NCBI GenBank assembly: GCA_910585815.1
Contig: CAJUFJ010000024.1
Coordinates: 1 to 46,758, forward strand
From: an uncultured Oscillospiraceae bacterium
GTDB taxonomy: Bacteria > Bacillota > Clostridia > Oscillospirales > Oscillospiraceae
Reading direction: 5' to 3'
DNA length: 46,758 bases
The translations under genes and the position numbers were made by a program. The notes under the pieces are model-generated. The model saw only the letters and a list, made by a program, of their open reading frames with translations. It made no database searches and was not told where the DNA came from. Within the stretch, counting starts at the first letter, position 1; the number at the start of each line of letters is the position of its first letter. Positions 7,560 through 15,443 of the stretch are shown piece by piece.

Positions 7560-9319
7560 GTCTTCTCCTCCATATATGCTTTCTTCTGTTGATATTTTTT
7601 CTGTACGGCCAGCAGAAGGTCGTCCCCCTGCTCTCCGCCCTCCCGCAGCAGCTTCTCGCCGCGAATGAGGGATATGTAGTCCGCAATGGCCTGGCCGCTG
7701 TTGGCCACCGACTCGGGCTGAGCGGCCACCTGGGCCAGGTGGTCCATCTCCCCGCCGCTGAAGCCCTCCGCCAGGGCGGCCAGTTGGGTGGACAGCCCCT
7801 CCCCCGCCCGCTGCATCAGCCGGTCAAAGGCCCGGCCCAGCAGCGGGGAGGAGAACTCCGCTCCTGTGATTCCCGCCATTTTGTCCGCCAGACCCGGGTC
7901 CAGTATGAGCAGGCGCAACAGCCCCTCCTCCGCCCGGGCGGAGCGGATATTTTCATACCGCAGGGAACGGGCCCTGGGCTGGAGCTGGCTGGTGGGGGTC
8001 AGGTCCCGGCGTTCCTGCTGCTTTTTCGCCTTGCGCAGCCGGCCTTTCAGGGCCCGGTCCACCTCCATCTTCATGGCGTCGGGCGTCACCCCCGCAGCCT
8101 GGGCGGCGTGGCCGCCGTATATCTCCCGCTCCACCGCGCTGTGGAGGGCGGACACCAGCTGAGCGGCCTCCTGGAGGAAGGCCACCTTCTGGCTGTCGTC
8201 ATTCAGGTCAAATTTCTTCTGGAGTTGGGCCAGGCGGTAGTCCACCTGGTTCTCGCTCTGGTCCAGCAGCCTGGCGAAGGCCTCCCGGCCGTAGGCCTTG
8301 ATGAACTCGTCCGGGTCCTTGGCCCCCTGCATCCGCAGCACCTTTACCTTCAGCCCCGCTTTCTCCAGGATGGGGATGGCCCGCTGGGCGGCGGCTACGC
8401 CGGCCCCGTCGCCGTCGTAGGCGATCACCGCCTCCTTGAAGTACCGGGAGAGCAGCTGGCCATGCTCCTCCGTCAGGGCGGTGCCCAGGGAGGCCACCGC
8501 GCTGTCGAAGCCCGCCTGGTGGAGGGAGATGGTATCCATATACCCCTCCGTCAGAATCACCCGCCCCGCCTTTGAGGTCTTGGCGATATTCAGGGCAAAG
8601 ACGTTGCGGCTCTTGTTGTACACCGGGGTGTCCGGGGAGTTGAGGTACTTGGGGGTGGAGTCGTCCATCACCCGGCCCCCGAAGCCGATCACGTTCCCCC
8701 GCACGTCGATGATGGGGAACATCACCCGGTTGCGGAAGCGGTCATAAATGCGGCCGTCCTTATTGCTGACGGCCAGACCGGCATCGAGGAGGTCCCGCTT
8801 GTCATAGCCCTGGGCGGACAGCTCGGTGATGAGGCCGTCCCACCGGTTGGGGGCAAAGCCCAGGCCGAAATTGGTCAGCGTCCGCCTGGACAGGCCCCGT
8901 CTCTGGAGGTAGGCCAGCCCCTCCGCCCCCTCCGAGCCGTGGAGCCAGCGGTGGAAGGCCCGGGCGGCCTGCTTGTTGATGGTGAGAATCTTCTCCCGGC
9001 GCTCCCGGGCTCCTGGGGAGGAGCCAAATTCAGGCACCGGCATCCCCGCCCGCTGGGCCAGCACCGCCACTGCGTCCTTAAAGGGCAGATTTTCCAGCTC
9101 CATCACAAAGTTGACGGCGCCCCCTCCCTTGCCGCAGCCGAAGCATTTGTACATCTGCCGGTCGGGCACCACATGGAAGGAGGGGGTTTTTTCGCTGTGG
9201 AAGGGGCAGCAGCCCCAGTAGCTGTTTCCTTTTTTTGTCAGCCGCACCGACTCGGACACCAGGTCTACAATGTCGGTCCGGGCCAGAAGCTCGTCCAAAA
9301 ATCGCTCGGGCAAGGGCAA
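7556..9319 (-). CDS. dnaG: DNA primase
   Basis: A primase of 587 residues from a TTG start at 9319, chosen because AAGGGGGG lies seven bases upstream and because the family N-terminus PLPERFLDELLARTDIVDLV begins here. An upstream in-frame ATG at 9412 has no such support. The zinc domain carries CPFHSEKTPSFHV and YKCFGCGKGG. The TOPRIM core carries ILTEGYMDTISLHQAG and AYDGDGAG. The C-terminal ~150 residues form the helicase-interacting domain. It makes RNA primers at the replication fork. It is coupled to rpoD downstream. Upstream an AT-rich foreign-looking gene separates it from dgt, its usual neighbour. Confidence 0.96.
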   Translation of the reverse strand: MPLPERFLDELLARTDIVDLVSESVRLTKKGNSYWGCCPFHSEKTPSFHVVPDRQMYKCFGCGKGGGAVNFVMELENLPFKDAVAVLAQRAGMPVPEFGSSPGARERREKILTINKQAARAFHRWLHGSEGAEGLAYLQRRGLSRRTLTNFGLGFAPNRWDGLITELSAQGYDKRDLLDAGLAVSNKDGRIYDRFRNRVMFPIIDVRGNVIGFGGRVMDDSTPKYLNSPDTPVYNKSRNVFALNIAKTSKAGRVILTEGYMDTISLHQAGFDSAVASLGTALTEEHGQLLSRYFKEAVIAYDGDGAGVAAAQRAIPILEKAGLKVKVLRMQGAKDPDEFIKAYGREAFARLLDQSENQVDYRLAQLQKKFDLNDDSQKVAFLQEAAQLVSALHSAVEREIYGGHAAQAAGVTPDAMKMEVDRALKGRLRKAKKQQERRDLTPTSQLQPRARSLRYENIRSARAEEGLLRLLILDPGLADKMAGITGAEFSSPLLGRAFDRLMQRAGEGLSTQLAALAEGFSGGEMDHLAQVAAQPESVANSGQAIADYISLIRGEKLLREGGEQGDDLLLAVQKKYQQKKAYMEEKT

Positions 9320-9415
9320 AGGTTTTCCCCCCTTCTTCAATAAAACCTCTTTCTTATCTTGTATCCAAAATCTATTAAAAATAATCTGCAATCTACCCGA
9401 TGGACCATACACATC

Positions 9416-10624
9416 TCAAAGCACAAGATTACAAAGCAAACACAGTCCTACTATAATTGTTATTGTTATTGCTACCATTATTATCATATCTTCGTTGTCA
9501 AAAAGTGATATATTGTTGTTCTCTGCCTCTTTTTCTAATGAAATTATTCGTTGTTTATCACCATTTAATTTTGCCTCCCGCATTCCTTTTTTCAGTTGGC
9601 TTTGATATTCAGCATATGCAGGTAAAATAATACGTCCTTTTTTGCCATACGAAATATATTGTTGCTTAATTTCCCATTGTATAACAGCAGACGGCAAAAA
9701 ATGATAAGCTGAACCAATTTTAAAATGAGGTAGCCCTCGGCCAAAAAAATCACTAGTAATTTTTGCACGGCTTACGTTATATCGCGCAACCAAATCAGGT
9801 AACAACCAGTCGCCTTCTGTTGTCCCTATGGTTGTGGTAATATTGTTTTTACCATTTAACACTGTCGAATAACCAATAACATCGCACGATACTTCTTCAA
9901 TTATTTTATCATCTATTCCGGAGATATTTTGAAGATACGCCTTATTAAGTCTAGGATTAAAAATTCCTAATTGACGTATATTTTTAAACTCAGTATTAAT
10001 CGAACGAATTCCCATTAAGTAATATATCAGTATTTGCAAAGTATGTTTACTTGTAGGTGGACGCTTTGACACTTTGAAATCCCACAATACATCTGCAGTT
10101 ATATAGTCGCCATCACCAGCTACAATAATATCCGTATAGCTACCTTCTAATGTAAAGCCATCTTTTACAATCGGTCCGTATATGTCCCAAAATACCATAC
10201 TTCGTTTGACCATAGTTCGAATATTAGATATTGTATTTTGATTTGGGGTAATATTTTGTACCGGTTTGTAAGCTTCTGATCCAACCCGATAACAGACATC
10301 ATATCCACATAGTTTACATGCACTATCAATAGACTTATCAGTTAACTCTAAACATATATCTTTTAACAACCTTTTTGCATTTTCAGTCTCTCCAATAGTA
10401 TAGGCCCCTTTCAAAGAAATATCAAAGGCTTTGGAGGCATTTCCATTCATCATAAAACGAGTTAAATAATCAACCGCCAATCCAATTAAAGCAGCTGATA
10501 TATTTTCCTGGGGATGTAGCTCAATCCCATCATCAAAAGATTTCACTAGCAGATTCTTTGGCCTTATATAACCTCCGTAAGGTTGCTTAACCTCATTAGC
10601 TCTCCCTGTAACCGTTTTCATCAT
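9416..10624 (-). CDS. AT-rich inserted gene: probable PD-(D/E)XK nuclease with C-terminal membrane anchor
   Basis: 402 residues, markedly more AT-rich than both neighbours. The start (10624) overlaps the dgt stop as ATGA. Regions seen: an N-terminal helical part (LIGLAVDYLTRFMMNG near residue 48); a cysteine cluster SACKLCGYDVCYR near 105; a RecB/Cas4-like core GSYTDIIVAGDGD...VLWDFKVSK with the following helix HTLQILIYYLMG (motifs II, III and Q, about residues 163-205); a helix-turn-helix-like stretch ARYNVSRAKITSDFFGRGLPHFKIG near 297; a charged helix; and a hydrophobic end MIIMVAITITIIVGLCLLC that would be a tail anchor. The nuclease call is by motif only. It lies between dgt and dnaG, normally adjacent, and looks acquired. 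Defence or element maintenance is speculative. Confidence 0.6.
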   Translation of the reverse strand: MMKTVTGRANEVKQPYGGYIRPKNLLVKSFDDGIELHPQENISAALIGLAVDYLTRFMMNGNASKAFDISLKGAYTIGETENAKRLLKDICLELTDKSIDSACKLCGYDVCYRVGSEAYKPVQNITPNQNTISNIRTMVKRSMVFWDIYGPIVKDGFTLEGSYTDIIVAGDGDYITADVLWDFKVSKRPPTSKHTLQILIYYLMGIRSINTEFKNIRQLGIFNPRLNKAYLQNISGIDDKIIEEVSCDVIGYSTVLNGKNNITTTIGTTEGDWLLPDLVARYNVSRAKITSDFFGRGLPHFKIGSAYHFLPSAVIQWEIKQQYISYGKKGRIILPAYAEYQSQLKKGMREAKLNGDKQRIISLEKEAENNNISLFDNEDMIIMVAITITIIVGLCLLCNLVL

Positions 10625-11625
10625 AACACCGTCCACCCCTTGGGGATGAACAGCTCCTTGAATCGCTCCACCGCAAAGGGGTCGGTCATGCCGGCGATGT
10701 AGTCGCACACCGCCCGGTCCACCCCCTCCTCCATCCGAATGGCCTGGAAGTCGCCGGGCAGCCGGTCCGGGTCCTTTTGATAGTATTCAAAGAGGCGGCG
10801 AAGCATGTCTTGCGCCTTGCCCTCCTCCCCTTTGGCCAGCTGATTGGTGTATACGCTTTCAAACATGAAGTCCTTCAGGGCCAGCATGGCCTCCCCCACC
10901 CGGGGGGACTGGCGTATCTCCCGCTGCTCCTGGCTGGCCTGCACCGCATCGGTCACCAGGGTGCTGATCCGCTTGCTGTGGGTGAAGCCCAGCACGTTGG
11001 ATATCTCCAGCGGAATGTCCAGCGGGCGGATGATGTCCCCTCGCAGCGCGTCCTCAATGTCGTGGTTGATGTAGGCGATGTGGTCGGCCAGGCGGACGAG
11101 CTGCCCCTCCAGGGTGGCGGCGGGGGTCCCCTTGGTGTGGCAGACGATGCCGTTGCGCACCTCCCAGGTCAGGTTGAGCCCCGCGCCCCCCTTCTCCAGC
11201 CGCTCCACCACCCGCACCGACTGCTTGTAGTGGGCAAAGCCGCCCGGCATCATCTCGTTCAGCAGCCGCTCCCCGGCGTGGCCAAAGGGGGTGTGCCCCA
11301 GGTCGTGGCCCAGGGCGATGGCCTCGGCCAGGTCCTCGTTGAGCGCCAGAGCCCGGGCCATGGTCCGGGCAATGCGGGAGACCTCCAGGGTGTGGGTCAT
11401 GCGGGTGCGGTAGTGGTCCCCCTCGGGCTGGAGGAAGACCTGGGTCTTGTGCTTCAAGCGCCGGAAGGCTTTGGAGTAGACAATGCGGTCGGTGTCCCGC
11501 TGGAAGGGGGTGCGGATGTCGCACTCCTCCTCCGGCCGGACCCGTCCCCGGCTCTCCGCCGACCGGCAGGCCAGCGGAGATAAGGTGATTCTCTCCCGCT
11601 CCTGGGTCTGTTCCCGCAGCGTCAT
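10621..11625 (-). CDS. dgt: dGTP triphosphohydrolase-like HD-domain protein
   Basis: 334 residues of the deoxyguanosinetriphosphate triphosphohydrolase-like family, which hydrolyses dNTPs to deoxynucleoside and triphosphate. The metal-binding HD motif is complete: THTLEVSRIARTMARAL supplies the first His, and ALGHDLGHTPFGHAGE supplies His-Asp. The N-terminal signature RTPFQRDTDRIVYSKAFRRLKHKTQVF is present. The start MTLREQTQ (11625) follows GGGAGGG; an upstream ATG at 11700 lacks a good site. It is the first gene of the operon and is coupled by ATGA to the AT-rich gene. No convincing promoter could be fixed in 11626-11757. Confidence 0.93.
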   Translation of the reverse strand: MTLREQTQERERITLSPLACRSAESRGRVRPEEECDIRTPFQRDTDRIVYSKAFRRLKHKTQVFLQPEGDHYRTRMTHTLEVSRIARTMARALALNEDLAEAIALGHDLGHTPFGHAGERLLNEMMPGGFAHYKQSVRVVERLEKGGAGLNLTWEVRNGIVCHTKGTPAATLEGQLVRLADHIAYINHDIEDALRGDIIRPLDIPLEISNVLGFTHSKRISTLVTDAVQASQEQREIRQSPRVGEAMLALKDFMFESVYTNQLAKGEEGKAQDMLRRLFEYYQKDPDRLPGDFQAIRMEEGVDRAVCDYIAGMTDPFAVERFKELFIPKGWTVL

Positions 11626-11734
11626 GAGCAGTCCCTCCCCCTGGATATTTTCGTTACGATTACTTATACGAAATAACTGCTTGGATTCCTCTTTTTTCAA
11701 AAAATTTTTTTATCACTCCCCGCCCGGAAAAAGC

Positions 11735-11763
11735 TTGAAGCCAGACGGAAAACCAGCTATAAT
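11735..11763 (+). promoter_or_regulatory. Promoter for the 172-residue membrane protein
   Basis: TTGAAG (11735-11740), a 17-bp spacer and a perfect TATAAT (11758-11763). The start codon follows 57 bases later, with AGGAGG in between. Confidence 0.8.
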
Positions 11764-11820
11764 CTGGTGCAGACAACCAAACCAGCCACCCGGTAATTTT
11801 GTCTATCCGCAGGAGGACCT

Positions 11821-12339
11821 ATGCAGAAGCTGAAATTTATCCCTTTTTCCGCCGGCGTCATGCTCTTTGTCCTGTCGGCGGTCACGATCTATCTCTCCAT
11901 CCAGGAGTTGTCCGACATCCGGCCCGCCGGCGACTATGAGGACCAGGGAGTTTACACTTTCCTGCCTTACGATGTACAGTCCGTCCAAGTAAAAAACACC
12001 AGCGCCAGCAGCCGGGACCGGCGCATGCACCCCACCACAACCGTCTATATGGTACTCTACCGGGACACCAGCGGCGCCGGGTATCGCTGGCAGGAGCGGA
12101 CCCCCGCGCCGGAGCTGGGACAGAAGACGGTGAAGGCCGGGCAGACTGTGGCCCGCCGCGTACTGACGATCCCCAGCAGCCGCACCTATATCACCGTGGA
12201 GCCGGAACAATCCGCCAAAAGCTACACCGACGGGCTGAAACAAAAATACAGCCTCTGCCTGGGGCTGTCCGTTGCATATATCCTGTTCTACCTGGCCGCT
12301 TGGTACGTCATTCGCGCCAAAAGCAATCCCCGGCGGTAA
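11821..12339 (+). CDS. Small membrane protein, function unknown
   Basis: 172 residues that I do not recognise. Hydrophobic spans lie at both ends (about residues 7-27 and 141-162), leaving a ~110-residue extracytoplasmic domain rich in beta-prone and charged residues. A basic C-terminus (RAKSNPRR) is consistent with an inside location. The start is ATG 11821 after AGGAGG. It has its own promoter and its own terminator, so it is monocistronic. Its stop codon lies in the loop of the terminator hairpin. Confidence 0.8.
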   Translation: MQKLKFIPFSAGVMLFVLSAVTIYLSIQELSDIRPAGDYEDQGVYTFLPYDVQSVQVKNTSASSRDRRMHPTTTVYMVLYRDTSGAGYRWQERTPAPELGQKTVKAGQTVARRVLTIPSSRTYITVEPEQSAKSYTDGLKQKYSLCLGLSVAYILFYLAAWYVIRAKSNPRR

Positions 12340-12359
12340 GCCCGCCGGGGATTCTTTTC
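12325..12359 (+). terminator. Intrinsic terminator overlapping a stop codon
   Basis: AATCCCCGGCGG (12325-12336) pairs with CCGCCGGGGATT (12342-12353) and is followed by CTTTTCT. The stop TAA (12337-12339) is in the five-base loop, so a terminating ribosome would cover the 5' arm. Confidence 0.88.
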
Positions 12360-12428
12360 TACTTTTCCCGCCCCGTTTCACTGCTTGGTACACAGATAAA
12401 TAATCAACTAAAAAAGGGAAAAAGGGAC

Positions 12429-12457
12429 TTGAAAAAAATCCCCTTTCCCATTACAAT
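12429..12457 (+). promoter_or_regulatory. Promoter for the chemotaxis receptor
   Basis: TTGAAA (12429-12434), a 17-bp spacer, TACAAT (12452-12457). The short leader contains a small TGGGT/ACCCA hairpin (12466-12480). I see no recognisable riboswitch. Confidence 0.65.
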
Positions 12458-12512
12458 TGATAGGCTGGGTTTTAGACCCACTCACGAAATTTTAACGGAT
12501 GGAGTAATGAGT

Positions 12513-14186
12513 ATGAAAAAGATTCAGCGGGCCAACGGCAAGAAGTACAAGCGCATCGGCCAGAAGGTCGGCAACATGGTGGTCATCATGCAGATCGTAT
12601 CGGTGATCTTTGCCGTAACGATGTGCGTTACCATGTTCCGCAGCCTGACCACAAAGATGCTGAAAGATCGCTGCACCGACGGCACCAATATGCTGGCTTA
12701 CCTCCTGGAGCAGACCAGCGAGGACACCGACATGGACCAGCTGCTGGACGGCCTGAAAAGCCGCATGGGCTGCGAATTTACCATTTTCGAGGGCGACACC
12801 CGGGCCTACACCACCGTGATTCAGGACGGCAAGCGAGTGGTGGGCACCAAGCTGTCCGCCAGCCTGTCCTCCACCGTGCTCCAGCAGGGACAGACCTATC
12901 TGGGCAAGGCCACCATTTTGAATGAGGAGTATCTCTGCTCCTATGTCCCCACCCGGGGGGCCGACGGCAAGGTGGACGGCCTTCTCTTTGCCGGCATCTC
13001 CAGCGCCGAGGCCAACCAGCAGACCTTTATGACCATACTCATGTCCTCCCTGGTCAGCATCGGCGTTATCATTGTGTGCGTCATGATTATGACCCCCTAC
13101 TTAAAGAAAACCGTGTCCAATCCCCTGGCTGAGATCACCCAGGTGGCCAACCGCCTGGAGAAGGGCGACCTGGGCCTGACCAGCGGTGAGGAAATTGTCA
13201 TCAGCGTCCACTCCAACGACGAGGTGGGCGACCTGGCCCAGATTTTCCGGGAGACCATCCACCGCCTGCGGTCCTACATCGGTGAGATTTCCAGCGTACT
13301 GGACTCCATCTCCAACGGCGATTTGACCAACAGTATCCAACAGGACTATGTGGGCGATTTCACCTCCATCCAGCGCTCTCTGGACGGCATCGGGGCCAAG
13401 CTGAACGACACCATGAGCCAGATCAAGACCAGCGCCGAGCAGGTGGCTGCCGGTTCTGAGCAGGTGTCCAACAGCGCCCAGTCCCTGGCCCAGGGGGCCA
13501 CCCAGCAGGCCAGCTCGGTGGAGGAGCTGTCCGCCACCGTCAACGAGATCGCCGCCAACGCCCAAAGGACCGCCCAGGCCACCCGGGAGGCCGGCCAGTT
13601 TGTGGAGCAGGCCGGCGCGCAGCTGGGCATCAGCGTGGAATATGTCCAGCAGCTCAATACGGCCATGGAAAAAATCTCCACCTCCTCGGAGGAGATCTCC
13701 AAGATTATCGCCGCCATTGAGAACATCGCCTTCCAGACCAACATCCTGGCCCTGAACGCCGCTGTGGAGGCGGCCCGGGCCGGTTCCGCTGGCAAGGGCT
13801 TTGCCGTGGTGGCCGACGAGGTGCGCAACCTGGCCAACAAGTCCGACGAGGCCGCCAAGGCCACCAAGGACCTGATTGAGAGCTCCATCGCCTCGGTGAA
13901 CGAGGGCAGCGACGTGGTGGCGAAGGTCACCCAGTCCCTGGCCCGCACCAGCGAGAGCGCCGGCGGCGTGACTGAAAAGATGTCCATTGTGGTGGAGGCG
14001 GTGGAGAGCCAGACCACCTCCATCTCCCAGGTCACCGAGGGCATCGACCAGATTTCCGCCGTGGTCCAGACCAACTCCGCCACCAGCGAGGAGTGCGCCG
14101 CCGCCAGTGAGGAGCTCTCCTCCCAGGCCAGCCTGTTCAGGCGGCTGGTCAGCTCCTTCCGCCTGAAGCAGGAGTCCCACTGGTAA
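12513..14186 (+). CDS. Methyl-accepting chemotaxis protein
   Basis: A 557-residue transmembrane receptor. TM1 spans about residues 20-40, an extracytoplasmic sensor of ~130 residues of single-Cache type follows (inference from size and position), and TM2 spans about 172-192. HAMP comes next (NPLAEITQVANRLEKGDLGL), then the cytoplasmic helical hairpin whose tip reads IAFQTNILALNAAVEAARAG and FAVVADEVRNLANKS (about 402-440). The tip binds CheA/CheW. The start MKKIQR (12513) has GGAG eight bases upstream; ATG 12507 is too close to it. It is monocistronic, and the ligand is unknown. Confidence 0.95.
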   Translation: MKKIQRANGKKYKRIGQKVGNMVVIMQIVSVIFAVTMCVTMFRSLTTKMLKDRCTDGTNMLAYLLEQTSEDTDMDQLLDGLKSRMGCEFTIFEGDTRAYTTVIQDGKRVVGTKLSASLSSTVLQQGQTYLGKATILNEEYLCSYVPTRGADGKVDGLLFAGISSAEANQQTFMTILMSSLVSIGVIIVCVMIMTPYLKKTVSNPLAEITQVANRLEKGDLGLTSGEEIVISVHSNDEVGDLAQIFRETIHRLRSYIGEISSVLDSISNGDLTNSIQQDYVGDFTSIQRSLDGIGAKLNDTMSQIKTSAEQVAAGSEQVSNSAQSLAQGATQQASSVEELSATVNEIAANAQRTAQATREAGQFVEQAGAQLGISVEYVQQLNTAMEKISTSSEEISKIIAAIENIAFQTNILALNAAVEAARAGSAGKGFAVVADEVRNLANKSDEAAKATKDLIESSIASVNEGSDVVAKVTQSLARTSESAGGVTEKMSIVVEAVESQTTSISQVTEGIDQISAVVQTNSATSEECAAASEELSSQASLFRRLVSSFRLKQESHW

Positions 14187-14204
14187 ACCAATCCATACCA
14201 CAAA

Positions 14205-14236
14205 GGGCCGGGGCATTTGCCCCGGCCCCTCAGTAT
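14205..14236. terminator. Convergent terminator between the chemotaxis receptor and LysM genes
   Basis: GGGCCGGGGCA (14205-14215) pairs with TGCCCCGGCCC (14218-14228). T-rich bases follow on the plus side (AGTATTTTAT) and a short T run on the minus side, so it probably works both ways. Confidence 0.75.
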
Positions 14237-14249
14237 TTTATGCTCCGTT

Positions 14250-15278
14250 TTACTTTTTCACGGGCAGGACAATGACCTGTCCCTCATAGATGGTATTGGC
14301 GTTTTTCAGCCGGTCGGCGTTGCGCGCAAAAATGGCCTTGTACTCGCTGACTTTGCCATACTCAGCGGCGGCAATCTTGCCCAGGGTGTCGCCGGCCTTG
14401 ACGGTGTACAGCTTCTCACCGGCTCCGGCAGCGGGGGCGGGGATCAGGGTGTCCTTGCCCAGCTTCTCGGGCAGCGTGATAACCGCTCCCTCTTTCAGCG
14501 CCACGCCCTTGTTGGCTTTCTGGAGGGCGTAACGCTGGGCGTTGGTGCCGTAGAAGTTGGTGCAGATGGTGCTCCAGGTGTCGCCCTTTTTCACGGTGTA
14601 GCTGCCGGGAGCGTCGGGGGTGCTGGGCGTGGTCGGGGCAGTGGGCTGCTCTGGAGTAGTCGGCTGGGTGGGCTGCTCAGGCTCGGTGGGGGTAGTGGGC
14701 TGATCCAGCCCAACGACCCCACGGATTTCGCTCCCGGGACCCGGAACTCCCTTATGTTCCGGCGCAAGCTGCGTGTAACCGCTCTCGCTCATCCAGTAGG
14801 TTTCTTCCACATCGAAACGGCTGTCGTCATAGAAGGTGTCAAGAGGGGGGATGCCAACCACAAAAATCGCACTACCAGCGTCCGCCGATGTAGCTGCGAA
14901 AGTCTTTGTGGACGCATCAATAACCACACCGCCAAAGTCCTGACTCAAACCATCCAAAAAGGGTTCCGCTGCGCCAGGTGCCCAACCCGCACCCTTCGTA
15001 TATTGGAGGCAATCCACCTCAAGGTTGCGCTCATACTCATACTCAACCGCAAGCTGCTCAGCCCCCGGGCACTCCAGTTTCACGTTTGAACCGTCCTTCA
15101 CCACCTGAACCGCCATAAACTCGTTTTCACCATCAGCTTTCACATATTCGGTGCGCAGATAGCCGTCAAAGGTAATGCTAACTTTTAGCTTCTCCTCCGC
15201 CGCAAAGGCGGGAACGGCCAGCGCCAGGGACAAGGCAAGCGCGAGGGTCAGGGAAAGTGCTTTTTTCAGTCTTCTCAT
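14250..15278 (-). CDS. Secreted LysM-domain protein
   Basis: 342 residues. The N-terminus MRRLKKALSLTLALALSLALAVPAFA is a signal peptide cut after AFA. Residues ~25-190 form an extracytoplasmic domain I do not recognise, followed by a Thr/Pro/Gln-rich linker. Two LysM domains end the protein: YTVKKGDTWSTICTNFYG and YTVKAGDTLGKIAAAEYG. LysM binds N-acetylglucosamine in peptidoglycan, so the protein is probably held at the cell wall. The start at 15278 follows AGAGAGG; the longer frame to 15386 runs through the regulatory palindromes and is rejected. It is transcribed from the palindrome-bearing promoter at 15313-15386. Confidence 0.88.
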   Translation of the reverse strand: MRRLKKALSLTLALALSLALAVPAFAAEEKLKVSITFDGYLRTEYVKADGENEFMAVQVVKDGSNVKLECPGAEQLAVEYEYERNLEVDCLQYTKGAGWAPGAAEPFLDGLSQDFGGVVIDASTKTFAATSADAGSAIFVVGIPPLDTFYDDSRFDVEETYWMSESGYTQLAPEHKGVPGPGSEIRGVVGLDQPTTPTEPEQPTQPTTPEQPTAPTTPSTPDAPGSYTVKKGDTWSTICTNFYGTNAQRYALQKANKGVALKEGAVITLPEKLGKDTLIPAPAAGAGEKLYTVKAGDTLGKIAAAEYGKVSEYKAIFARNADRLKNANTIYEGQVIVLPVKK

Positions 15279-15312
15279 GATTTTGTACCTCTCTTTCTGT
15301 TTTGAGGTCCCT

Positions 15313-15350
15313 TTTCCTTTGCAATGCAAAGGAAAGAAGGGTACCCTTCT
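15313..15350 (-). promoter_or_regulatory. Twin palindromes at the transcript start of the LysM gene
   Basis: TTTCCTTTGCA (15313-15323) and its complement (15325-15335) flank one central base. Adjoining them is the perfect 16-bp palindrome AGAAGGGTACCCTTCT (15335-15350). They lie 7 bp downstream of the -10 and end 34 bp before the start codon. The same pair in the same order occurs upstream of the 45551-46270 gene. They could be operators or leader hairpins. Confidence 0.75.
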
Positions 15351-15357
15351 AAATCGC

Positions 15358-15386
15358 ATTATAACATGGTTTTTAGGAGGTTGCAA
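15358..15386 (-). promoter_or_regulatory. LysM gene promoter
   Basis: Minus-strand TTGCAA (15381-15386), a 17-bp spacer and a perfect TATAAT (15358-15363). The -35 hexamer and spacing match the promoter at 46389-46417. Confidence 0.85.
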
Positions 15387-15396
15387 GGGTAAAAAT

Positions 15397-15436
15397 GGAA
15401 AAACAGAAACTCCCGCCCCATATGAGGCGGGAGTTT
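15397..15436 (-). terminator. Terminator of nfnB
   Basis: AAACTCCCGCC and GGCGGGAGTTT (15407-15417 and 15426-15436) pair around an eight-base loop. On the minus strand the stem is followed by CTGTTTTTCC. It separates nfnAB from the LysM promoter. Confidence 0.88.
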
Positions 15437-15443
15437 AACACAC

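Noticed and set aside
9356..9412. Upstream ATG at 9412 as dnaG start
   Set aside because: The added residues are encoded by AT-rich intergenic DNA and are not family-like; TTG 9319 has a strong ribosome site and the canonical N-terminus.
12360..12512. c-di-GMP riboswitch before the chemotaxis receptor
   Set aside because: Only a small TGGGT/ACCCA hairpin is present; the conserved GEMM core is not seen.
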